DNA of 64,000 bases from contig JAECYW010000003.1 in the NCBI GenBank assembly GCA_023014335.1, forward strand, positions 2,356,001 through 2,420,000. The letters are read 5' to 3'. Positions within the stretch are counted from its first letter, which is position 1; each line of letters opens with the position of its first letter. The DNA is from Galerina marginata. Lineage: Eukaryota; Basidiomycota; Agaricomycetes; Agaricales; Galerinaceae. The position numbers were made by a program, and so were the translations under genes. Below the pieces are notes generated by a model that saw only the letters and a list, made by a program, of their open reading frames with translations, searched no databases and was not told the DNA's origin. Of this stretch, positions 43,701 through 53,966 are shown in pieces.

Positions 43701-44525
43701 GTATCCACAGCGGAGGCGGCGTGTTTCATTCTCTGAAACCGGACGCTTTCTTGAATTACGGTGGGGAGGAAAATGTACTTGTTGAGAGGGTGAATGCGGT
43801 TGCAATGATATCCGTGAGGACACCATCGTTTGGTACTGACAAAATCGTAACATAGTTCATTTAATACCGCTCGAGTTGGGTAAGCCTAAGAAAGCGTCAG
43901 TTGCACGAATCGTGACTCCAAGTGTTACGCAAACCTCGATCCCAAAGGCTGTAAACTGCTCGTTGTGAGGCTCTTTTTCGGAAGCAGAAGGTGCATCGTG
44001 CTTTGCATCCAGGGCAGGGTGAACTTGATCAGCCAGTAAGGAGTAGCTTGAGGACTGATGATCGAATGTTCGAGCCGCGCCGTCAATGCATTCGAAAGAA
44101 TATGTTTGGGAGCGGGTGTGCTACGAGGGAATGAGAACAAATTTGAATTTAAATATAGCAGCACTTCGTACCTTATTCGAGGATAATGACGCTTCCATTA
44201 ATTTAGAAAGACTTTTCTGGGGTTTCGATTGTGGCAGGATCGACCTCGCGTCGAAAGGGATGTTCTAGATTACCCCAACAACCTCAGTGAGATCAACACC
44301 ACGGACTCGAGAAACACTGACTATAAGAGTTGAACTCGGAGCAGAGTGTGTCGCGACATGTTGAGCAGAGGCCTCCGTATTTCTTCTACTCTTCTTGAAA
44401 GCGGAAACGTGGGGTGTAGCTGCATCCGCTGATGCTGCATGGCGATCCTGACTAGTAACGCCTCGAGCGTTACGTTGTTGGAGTTGATTAGAAGCGGTCC
44501 TCGACGATACCGCTGCGGTGGACAT
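40719..44525 (-). CDS. RBR-type E3 ubiquitin ligase with CCCH fingers and RNA-binding-like region, 1,178 aa
   Basis: Six exons: 44525-44274, 44216-44172, 44120-43935, 43885-43094, 43044-43030 (15 nt) and 42965-40719. They sum to 3,537 nt with no stop. N-terminal region: a CCCH-type finger (CYDFVSTKRWCPHGYHCNRIH) in exon 4 and a second (CRNWLRDRCSRGYNCQFVH) before the 15-nt exon. The last exon has an RRM-like segment (SRWMFVDNLPKSISEVKLNH) and further repeats of RNA-binding character, then the RBR module. This comprises RING1 (CPVCFDEVSSPVKLACGHSW), an IBR with CPTPDCKQ and CPSC, and RING2 RCPGCNMAIEKEEGCNHMVC, where the Cys in EGCNHM is the expected thioester-forming catalytic residue. Predicted to transfer ubiquitin by the RING/HECT hybrid mechanism, perhaps on RNA-associated targets (inference). 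Confidence 0.92.
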
Positions 44526-45264
44526 TGCGAGTTAGTTAACAGATACAATGACACAAAAAGAGGGTTGAATCAAGGAGGAGGAGACGTTGGCATAAGTGGT
44601 GGATCTACCAGACAAGAGGATTGTGGACACCGGGCGCCCGAGACTCTAAAGTCAGTTCATCATAACCTCGCGTGACACTGTTTCCCTTTCAGGATGAGTG
44701 GCACATTTGCAAAAACTGAATTTCAGATTTTACGAAAACTTGTTCCCACGGAACCCTGAGTAACTCAAAATTGTGTGGCACTTGCATGACGTCGATATTT
44801 TCTGGTTTGGCAACCTGGAAGTTGAAAAATGAACACGCTCTACTTTACAATTGCCCAGAAGCCACCAGTAGGTCACTTTCTAACAAGAAAACAAATTTAC
44901 CTTGGTGGCTGGCGATTATAGTCGATCAGGAATGCGCGATGCTTTCTGACGTCCAGAATGAGCTTGGTACGAATCACATCGGCGCGACCCCCCAGAGAGT
45001 GAAAGAAAGCGGATTCTGTTATACCGAAATTGCGGCGTCGGGGTGGCCACTTCTGATATTATTTCCAATCCACCGCTCTTGTGCTGTGTCGGAAATGCAG
45101 AAGGTGCGGAGCTGGACGGCACCGACTTCGGGTCACCATAATGACTCTTCTCTGAGGCAACTGACTCACCGACGAAGGACCGAAGACAGAATATTTGACG
45201 ACCGTTCCACAAAGAATTTCCTAGTTACGAGAAAAAGGACCATGGACACGCTCTAGTGAAATGG
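44526..45264. other. intergenic, may include 3' exons of the Kar5-like gene
   Basis: A minus-strand frame at 45212-44916 (SSAPSAFPTQHKSGGLEIIS and on) is protein-like and could be a spliced C-terminal tail of the gene to its right, but I could not find a unique splice path. Otherwise promoter of the RBR gene. Confidence 0.35.
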
Positions 45265-47473
45265 TTAGCGATCTGACGTTTTATCTGCCCAAGAGCTAGA
45301 TAATACCGTCAATGCAGTTAAAAATGTCCGAAACGCCATCCAACCGAAGCCAAATATCGACAACGCAAGCTTATACGAAAATAACCTTTCTAGTGAAGAG
45401 AGCGAGCCGGGGTCACCTAAGAAAAGAATTAAACTTTGAGTGACAGCCTGCTCGACCAACACGTCAGTCATATCTAAAATTTACCCGTGTACACGAGCTC
45501 TAAAATCTTCATTAGCCACAGTTTCCACGGCTGGTTATTCTCGCTTTGTATTTGTAGATGCTGTTTTATGAGGTATGCGGTCTTGTTAATTGCGGCTAGT
45601 TCAGTCTGGGCGGTCTCCGTTAAACTTGCGACAGTTGTCACTAGGTCGGACGCTGCATGGGCTGCCTCAGACTGTATCTCCCGAATACCCTTGGCATCAT
45701 GGATAGTAACTGCCAAAATACTTGACGTTCGCGCGGCCTGGTCGGAGAGTTGGAGGACGTCCTACAGCATGGACCATGGTTGAGCGCAGAACGGTATAGC
45801 GAACGCCACCGAAATGAATGGACACCTGTTTCATGCCATACAAATCACGTACGAACCCCGTCCACCACATTTTGGCATCTGACTAGTAACCGTGGAAAGT
45901 TAAACTCCCAAAACATTCAGAAATGAAGATCCAACTCACGATAATAAGATCAAGCTGTTGATAACGTGCTTCGTGACTGGAAAATAGATTGTCCAAACGA
46001 TCCATAAGGATCGACTCAAGTGAGCCTAGCGCTACTTGTAGGTCATTAGAATGCTGCCATAACGATAGTGCACCATCAGTGATCCATCTTGTTTTGGTTC
46101 ACGTTCCTGCAAGGCTTACGCGGTCAAGAATGTTGTCCAAAGCAGCCTTAACCTATTCGACCACAAGGTTAGTTTATGAGAGAGTAGTGTCAGATAATCG
46201 CGGACCACGGCGATAGAAAGACCAGCCGATTCTTCTTGGCGGGCGAAAAAGCGATCGTTCACGTTCCAAAAAGTTTTCAAGGTCTACAATCATTACGATG
46301 AAGGCAAAAAATAGAAGAAACAGAAATCCCTACGTCGTTGAATTCTCTGTTGAGCTGCATTACAAAAGCGATCATATCCGACCTATAGCCTGCCGAGAGG
46401 GATTTAATCTCGAGTCCCAAGCCTTGCATCTCCTGAATGTACTTGTTGGATCAGGTAAAATAGGCACACTTGGTCCTCACCATCGATCGTTTCATCCACT
46501 CCTCAGTTAATTGTTCCGACTTCTTCTCCCTATTGACAACGAATCGAATGAAGGCAAGCTTTTCGACAGTTGCATTGTGGTAGATATCACGAGCCAGATC
46601 TAGAAATGCATCAATGAGTGCAAACATAAGGGAGACGAGATGTAGCCTACCAATGTCGTTCCACCTGCGAAACGCATAGCATAATTGTGCTGGATCAACC
46701 CTCCTTTAGAAATATATGCGGCGAAAATATCAAGGAGTTTACTTACTAACTTCTCGTAAATAGCCAGAATAGCTGGACCAGAATTGAGCGCTTCGTGCAA
46801 GAGAACTAGAAAGAAAAGTTGAAACATAGTTATAGCAGATCAGCCTGGCCAACCGTACTCGACACATTCTCCCTGAGTCTGTGGAGAGATTTGCCTCCTC
46901 GTCTCTGCGTGGTCAAGGGAGTAAGGGAGACATTCGAGAGGCAGCGAATGATGTTTCGCAGTTGCCACTTCACATAGCGTCATGGATATCGCAGCTTCGA
47001 CAGGTCGACAGAAATGAAATGCAGTACGCAAAAGACTGTGAGATATATGTTACCGCTCACTCTAGCATCTTCGTCCATATCAAGATCAGCGCAACGATTA
47101 CGGACAGTTGTTGCAGCCTTCTTGAAACAGTCCGGTTTGCGCGAATAAGCTTCGAAAGCATCTTGGAGCAACGTCGTTGTTCGCATAACTCATGGGTTGA
47201 AGGAAGCAGTACTCAGAAGTCCTACCAAGGTTCAATCGTAAGGAGCTATACTCCTCGTCTCCAAGAGCCTTATCTAGTAATAAAAAGCATTTAAACGACT
47301 TCTATGGGGTTTCAGGCTAAGGCGTTGATAAACCCACCAATGCCAGCGTATTCAAGTTGGAGATTTTGAGCAGTGCTGGCTTCATTTCCAACCGTGTTCA
47401 CTCGCCCAGGCCAAGAAAACGCAAGAGAGCACCCTGGAAGCAGTAACACAAAAGTTTCTAACGAGAGGAGCAT
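45265..47473 (-). CDS. Kar5-like nuclear fusion (karyogamy) protein
   Basis: An intron-dense gene. It starts at ATG 47473 with a signal peptide (MLLSLETFVLLLPGCSLAFS). The next exons give a cysteine-rich lumenal domain: FEAYSRKPDCFKKAATTVR, then CADLDMDEDARV, AAISMTLCEVATAKHHSLPL and EC...GECVE. Next comes SLARSAQFWSSYSGYLRE, QLCYAFRRWNDI and IYHNATVEKLAFIRFVVNR. This order matches fungal Kar5/Tht1 proteins, which act in nuclear envelope fusion during mating from the ER/nuclear membrane. Coiled-coil exons (DDLQVALGSLESILMDRLDN-like, and VASLTETAQTELAAINKTAY) precede hydrophobic segments (LALSIFGFGWMAFRTFLTAL) that would be the membrane anchor, ending at a stop at 45265. At least ten introns; boundaries not all resolved, and a further C-terminal exon is possible. 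In a mushroom, relevance to karyogamy in basidia is inferred. Confidence 0.72.
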
Positions 47474-47825
47474 CCCTAACCAGTCAATTCGAAGGCAATG
47501 AGCTCTTCAACAGAATGTCAAGCAGCTAACTTGTGTGGCAAGAGAAAGCGACAGCCCACAAAGGCTCCGCAGTGGGTTTGCACTTGCTTGTTTCTCATCC
47601 CAATAGCCTTCGCCCAAAACGATCAACGATTCTTTGGCGCCGAAGTCGCTTCGCTTGCCCACTCAACCAGATTGAACCCGAAGTCAGGCTATTCAATTGC
47701 CGTACGCCGTTCATTGGTATTTCACATGGACACCCCCCCGCCAAGTCAGCATCACCGACGCACCGTGCCTCTGTGTGTTGAAAGGTCGGCACATACTTCA
47801 ATTTTCCCACTTTTCAAAACTTGAA
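47474..47825. promoter_or_regulatory. shared promoter, Kar5-like gene and first GST
   Basis: 352-bp divergent intergenic region. A 108-codon frame on the plus strand here has no family resemblance. No clear TATA box. Confidence 0.4.
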
Positions 47826-48926
47826 ATGTTGACTGTTCACCACCTGAACCATTCGCGCTCTCAGCGAATTCTATGGCTACTTGTACGTCGTTCCTTCTGA
47901 CCTCTCGTAATTGAGGCAAGTCGCTTCCTACTTAATTTCTTCAACTTTCAGGAAGAACTCCAAGTCCCCTATGAAATAAAAAAATACGAACGTGACGCCC
48001 ATACTCATCGGGCACCTTCAGAGCTACTGGCGATAAGCCCTCTTGGAAAGGCACCAGTAATTACCGACGGCGATGTTACGCTCGCGGAAAGCGGTGCCAT
48101 TGTTGGTATGTCCCAATCGGAAACTTTTACTCATTAAGAGGAATACTTCTGCTTTTGACAGAATACGTTATCGCAAAATATGGAAATGGAAAAGGCGTCC
48201 CAAGCGAGGCTGGCTATCTCGACAACCTCTACTGTAAACCACCCAACATCCTTGCTCGTTGCTGAGGGATTTGCACTGACCTATTATTATCAGTCAATCA
48301 CTATGCCGAGGGCTCTCTCATGCCTATTCTCGTCCAGAAATATATTTTTGACGCCGTGCCAAAGAATGTACCTTTCTACATTCGACCCATCGTGAACATG
48401 GTTTTTGGTCAGTTGGACAGTCGCATTATCCAACCTGAATTGAAGAAACATCTTGCCATGGTAAAATACATTTCTGCGTCTGAAATACACAACGCGACTC
48501 TGAAGCAAACTCTCTTTTATGTTTCATGAACAGGTTGAAGCGCACCTCGAAAAATCCCAATCTAACTGGTTCGCTGGTGGACAGGAGCCAACGGTCAGTC
48601 AAAGTTTTATATTGTGGAGAACTCTAGGACCTGAGGTGCCTTCCTCGTATTTGCAACAGTCTGCCGATTACCAGATGGCATTTCCTTTGGAGGCGATTGT
48701 CCATGTTGCTCCTACCGCAGTAGGGCCTCTTATTAAAAAATACGTGGAGGTCATTCATGATCGGTAGGCACAAAATTATTTGTATCGGTCAAAAATTAAC
48801 CACCGCCCGATTTAAAGCGAGGCATATAAAAAGGTGCGCGGTGGTTCCGTGTCTGTGACTTACTGTTTGCTTACCTATTGGTAGGCCTTGGAGAAGGGTG
48901 GAGAATACGCTTACGCCAAGCTGTAG
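47826..48926 (+). CDS. glutathione S-transferase, 223 aa (tandem copy 1)
   Basis: Eight exons: 47826-47882, 47952-48105, 48162-48233, 48294-48460, 48534-48593, 48660-48763, 48818-48833 (16 nt) and 48885-48926. They sum to 672 nt with no stop. The N-terminal thioredoxin-fold domain starts MLTVHHLNHSRSQRILWLL, with the usual Ser/Arg-Ser glutathione-site segment, then SPLGKAPVITDGDVTLAESGAI (cis-Pro and ESxAI motifs). The C-terminal helical domain contains YAEGSLMPILVQKYIFD and SADYQMAFPLEA. Conjugates glutathione to electrophiles in the cytosol; resembles the Gtt1-like class. The same exon pattern is seen in the next gene. Confidence 0.93.
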
Positions 48927-49687
48927 ACACCCGGATATGGCTGACTTTATGTCCTAGACTCTATATATTTTACCTTCAAGAAAGATTGCTCCCTTATTTA
49001 CCAGGTCACATAGCGTCAGTGGAACTTCATTCATGTCAGTATGTTGACGGTTCTACGGTCCCTCCGGCCTCCGAACCAATAAATTGTTCCAAATATTTAG
49101 GCTGTAATATCACCAACACGTTGAATAATAGCAACACGGGTATGTGCCCGCCTCGTCTGGTAGGACGAAAAAGAGGAATCGTAAATGCGATTACCATATC
49201 TTTGAATACCCAGTAATCGTGCGGGATTAATCACCAGAAAAACAAGGAGACCACACTGAATCCACTGTTGCCATCAGTGTCGCTCGGCGGCGAAGTCGGT
49301 CAGTAAGTTTAGCGACTTATTGGCTCTTCCACACGTGTCTCTAGAACATAAATATATGTAAGTGGACTCGGTCGAAATATTTATTCGGTTGGTTGGTTGA
49401 CGGTTGGCTATTTGTGGCCTATTCAGAGTCCAGACGCGTCGACGCGTCTTGCACACACGTGTCTACCGGAGATGCCGGTAGCCGATGTGACCTTGGAGCG
49501 TCGGTTGACGTTGGCGACGATGTTGGTGTCCTCCTTGGAGATTCCATGCCCCATGTCACCTGCAAAGAGGCTTCCGATCGTATCCTTGGCCGATCCTGAG
49601 CGGTTTGCATATATAAAGGTTACACGTTAAGCCTTAGGCCTTAGTTTTCATCCTTACCCTCGAATACTCCGAGTCCTAGATCGCGAA
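48927..49687. other. intergenic between the two GST genes
   Basis: No gene supported. Contains the promoter of the second GST near its right end. Confidence 0.5.
49608..49618 (+). promoter_or_regulatory. TATA box of the second GST gene
   Basis: catatataaag, 70-80 bp before the ATG at 49688; position and sequence fit a TATA element. Confidence 0.55.
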
Positions 49688-50763
49688 ATGTTGACCTTGC
49701 ACCACCTTAATAACTCACGCTCTCAGCGTGTCCTTTGGTTACTTGTGCGTCATATTTGCCATTTTCTTCATCTTTCAATTAACCCTCAATGTGGCCTTCA
49801 GGAAGAATTGCAAATCCCATATGACATCAAACTATACGAGCGAACTCCAGAACAGCGTGCACCTCCCGAGCTATTGGCCTTAAGCCCTCTCGGGAAAGCT
49901 CCAGTCATTACTGATGGAGAAGTTACACTCGGAGAAAGCGGCGCCATCATAGGTGTGTATTCCATCGACTCTTCAAGATCGCCTTAGAACCACATTCCTT
50001 TCACAGAGTACTTGATTGCAAAATATGGCAACGGGAAAGCTGTACCTTCAGAGTCTGGCTACATAGACAATCTATATTGTGAGTCTCTTCAAATTTCCCC
50101 AAGATTGACGCCGAGACATTTATATTGTTCTTTTGTAATCTAGTCAGTCATTACGCCGAAGGCTCTTTTATGCCTGTTCTCATCCAAAAATACATTTTTG
50201 ACGCCGTACCAAAGAAATCACCTTTCTTCATACGACCTATTGCGAACATGATTTTTGGCCAACTTGACAAATTGCTCGTTATACCTGAAATGACGAAACA
50301 CCTCGCTATGGTAAGTCCACCATGTCGAGTCTTTAGAGCCACAATGTTCAGCCCTGGTGTTATTAGATTGAAGCGCATCTCGAAAAGTCGCAATCTGCTT
50401 GGTTTGCAGGTGGACCTGAACCAACGGTTCGTAAACATATATATTGAAGCGAAATTTTGTTTATGATTCGTTTTCCTATGATAGTCTGCGGATTACCAAA
50501 TGATATTCCCTTTGGAAGCAATCGTTCATGTTGCCCCTTCCTCAGCAGGGCCTCAGATCAAAAAATATGTCCAAGCAATTCATGAACGGTGAGTTTTGTG
50601 CTCGTTCCTCGTTATTGTGTCGGGGAAAAATAACAACCCGATTTTGCTTTTGAAGGGAAGCCTATAAAAAGGTGCGTAATCACTACTTTCATCCATGCAC
50701 TTTTTGCTCAATTTTACGTAGGCTCTGGAGAAAGGCGGAAAGTATGAGTATGCCAAATATTAA
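49688..50763 (+). CDS. glutathione S-transferase, 222 aa (tandem copy 2)
   Basis: Eight exons: 49688-49744, 49802-49952, 50007-50078, 50144-50310, 50367-50426, 50485-50588, 50656-50671 and 50722-50763. They sum to 669 nt with no stop. Every exon has the same length and phase as in copy 1, except that exon 2 is one codon shorter. Key segments: SQRVLWLL, SPLGKAPVITDGEVTLGESGAI, YAEGSFMPVLIQKYIFD, SADYQMIFPLEA. Cytosolic detoxification enzyme, product of a tandem duplication old enough for introns to have diverged fully. Confidence 0.93.
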
Positions 50764-51175
50764 AATGTAAGAAATTGGGAGGAATCAACCATCAAGCTTT
50801 ACGAAAAGAAAGTCTTTTTTTTTCAAATTTAAATAATGTCTATGAACACTTGGAGGACAAGAAGTCAATAAATAAATTAATGCGATATAAATACATGAGG
50901 GTATTAGGGACGTATCACAGTTACATGGGAAGTAATAAAGTGAATATAATACGACGAAGAGAAATGACTGTGGCTACAAGTGAAGGACGATTGGATGAAA
51001 AATCTTTTGGTGTCTATGTCTATTAAGGGCGTTAGTGCTCTCTAATGTAAGAAATGGATGTTATGCGAGCAAGAGAGGAGAAGCAGAAACTAGGGCTACA
51101 GTGTATGAGTCATGCGAGACAAGAACGGAATAAAAATACATGAAGAAACCTGGGGAATATGGAGGGTGGCCGGAA
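50764..51175. other. intergenic, 3' regions
   Basis: A-rich 3' sequence of the GST gene and the 3' region of the convergent gene at 51176; no gene supported. Confidence 0.5.
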
Positions 51176-52617
51176 TCAGTGTCGGTCAGAGTCAGCTCGT
51201 CTTTTCAAGAATTGGCCAGACTTAGCCTTCTGATCCCAATCTGCTGGGGATTCGCCTGCCTTCCATGTTTCTGTGAAAGGGTCGTGTTCGAAATCGCCAT
51301 CTTTGTACCCATACCGGGCCTCGAGGAGCTTGAGGAGAGGGTTGCGCAATGCAGGATCCATGCGTACACTCTCTCCCGGAAGGTAACTTCCCACACGATG
51401 TCGGGCGAGGCTCTCTTCGAACAGAGCTTCCTCAAAGGTGCACCCACAGTTGAGATAACCATCAGGGGCGTTCCTCGGAGCATAGGCTCGACGTTCACGT
51501 CGCGAGTCGTGCCAAGCACAAAGGGCATTGCCTGCTCGGTTGAGAGAACAAAGCAACTTTTTGCGAGTGTCTGTGCGGGCTCGCCAAGCAGCCTGGAAAG
51601 CAGGCGACTGCGGTGCCCCTGGAAGGCCACCCTTTACCAGTTTGGCGCGTCTGGATTCCTGTTCGAGGTCTCGAATTCTACGCTGGAGAGCAGCGATCAG
51701 ATTCTTTTCCTCGGACGGATGCATGTTGGTGGCTGACGATCCATGGAAACCCATTCCCCCGCCGCCGTGTTGCGATGGGAAAGGGCTCCGACTAGCAGTA
51801 CCATAGGCGCCGGAGTAATCTTGCGGGTAATTTGGGGAATGGGGCGACAAAGATTCGGGGGAAACGTTACGGGTCGTGGAATAGTCGTTCAAAGACATCT
51901 CGAGCTCCGATTGGCTCATACCGGGGAACGACAAGCCTCCGTGGCCTGGTACACCAGGGTAGACGGAGTTGTCCATGGCTATGTTCATGTTCATCTGCGG
52001 ACCAGAACTCCATGATAAACCATGATTTGGCATGTTTCCGGTATAGGTGTGGCCACTGCTGGATAAGGTAGGCGAGCGCGAGTGTCGAGAATGAGAGGAG
52101 ATGTTCACATCGCCCATAGCCCCGGTGAGGCTAGAGCTAGATGAAATGGGTCTCAGTTCCTGTAAATCCAGGTAAGTCTTGAGAAGCAAGATACACGAAA
52201 TAAGGTTATAGCACATACATTCATGTCGTACTGGGAGGGAAAGTAGGTGCTCTGACTCTCTCCGTCTGATGACTTGCGTTCAACAGGGTGTCTGCCGTGG
52301 ACAGATCTGGCCCCGGAGTTGTTCCAATGTGATCCATGGGCTGAGTTGGTGGACATTTTACCAAGTTTATCTTTTCGTGAAGTAGTATCGCGATTGATTA
52401 AAGGGTAAGGTCTTGGTCGTTTTGATGCAGCCAGGAAAGATGTGGAACCTCTTCGACGCGACGTCGAAGAAACACTCGGCAACGAGAGGGAGGGAGGAGA
52501 GGGGGTGGTGGGTGGCGAAAGTAATGAGAAAGACAGGTCTGGGACCTCCTCTTTAATATCCTCATCAGCCATCGGTTGTCCCAAGAATTCGAGAAAGTTG
52601 AAGACCTGAGCGTCCAT
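51176..52617 (-). CDS. conserved protein, 460 aa, function unknown
   Basis: Two exons, 52617-52219 and 52159-51176, with a 59-bp intron (gtatgtgc..ttacag); 1,383 nt with no internal stop. I start at MDAQVFNFLEF; an in-frame ATG 26 codons upstream is possible. The N-terminal half is serine/proline-rich and disordered with a basic patch (SRRRGSTSFLAASKRPR). In the middle is a short coiled coil (NLIAALQRRIRDLEQESRR, about residues 305-325). The C-terminal 110 residues look ordered and cysteine-containing: KKLLCSLNRAGNALCAWHDS, then YLNCGCTFEEALFEESLARH and RNPLLKLLEARYGY. Likely an agaric-conserved nuclear or cytoplasmic regulator; not recognised. Confidence 0.85.
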
Positions 52618-53966
52618 TGATGAGGGCAGTGCAGTGAAGCAACAATGGCAACAAACAACTAGCGCACGGCTTTTTACCTCAAAGCTTTTCGTCAATCGAT
52701 GGGGTCACGCTCGCGTAGACGCATGTTGTGAAGGAGATCCACCAAAACATAACAACTATGGGCGAGATCTGCGCAGAAAGGCTGTGTGGAAGGAGACAAA
52801 TCGGAACGGTGAGATCTGATGATGGACGAACAAGTTTGGCGAGACTCAATGTTTGATGAAAACCATCAAGCAGCCACGAATCGATCCTGAGATGTCGTTC
52901 TCGAGTTTCATCGCCAAAATGATGAGAGCCAAGCTGTGGTTCCACGTTCTCTGCCGTGCAACCGGATCAATTCAACAATCACAAATATTCCGGGACCCAC
53001 AAGCCCGTCCAGGCTCCAGTTGCACTACGTACTACGGTCTTCTAAAGTTAAGCAGAGAAGGACTTCTGTGTTTGACAGTTATGGAGATACTCCTTGCCTT
53101 GCTAATCTTACGCTTCACACGTCTTGTTCCGTTTCCTCGAGAGACCACCGGGACCAAACTTTCCGGTTCAACTTGTGTTCAGCAAAGCTTGGAAGATTCA
53201 ATTAACAGGCTGAGGTTAGGCCTCAAGTAATATAGCGGGGCTAGTCGGTCGGTATACGATTCCGGGTTTGTAGCCTTCGTCGGTGCCTAGCAGAGCGCGC
53301 GCCTATGCTACCCGATCAGGGTGAGAAGGGTTCCCGACATCGATTATTCGACAAGGGGTTCGTCCCTCTGCTCCGTGTCATACCGGGTGACCTCCTTCCA
53401 TGGGCGAGCCTTGATAGTATCCAAACTACATTATGTATAATAATAAATAAGTACGAAAATACTTGAAGCCCTTGCGAACACTGACTTTAGATTTGATGGT
53501 AGTTCAATTTCTCCATTCTTGTGATTAATGTTGACGAACTTTGTGATTTCAACAGCAGGTTGACCAGGGCAGCTGTATCCGAGGTTCAGAGAAGAGTGCC
53601 TTGCAAGATATCGACGGAGTCCTACATTTTCAAAATGCGAGGAATTGGGAAACAGTGTATTGACTGGCTGCCATTACGAGCCGTCTTCAGCTGACATGTA
53701 TGCTGAAGTATTTCGACAATGATGCATTCGGATTTCGTCTCTGTGGAAGTGGTTGGGCCGGATTTCATAGGTGTAGTAACTAGTACCTTACTTGAAAGCC
53801 TCAAGCGCTGGCTCATAGTGAACTGTTACCTAAGCTGATCGAGCAATGCCGGCAACCGCCGCTCTGTCACGTGCGGAAAAAAACAAAAACGTTCGACAGT
53901 GAAAACTTCGAACCAACATCTCTTTATCTACACACCTCCATACTCGTTCTTCATACGCCTATAAAA
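52618..53966. other. intergenic, 1.35 kb, with one GC-rich structured-looking patch
   Basis: Between divergent genes. A patch at about 53232-53430 is more GC-rich than its surroundings, with several short potential stems (e.g. agggg-ttcg-tccct at about 53354-53368), but it matches no RNA family I know. No coding region supported. Confidence 0.4.

Noticed and set aside
53006..53120. Possible 5S rRNA gene (gttaagcagag phrase)
   Set aside because: Only one short phrase fits; the paired stems of 5S rRNA are not present.
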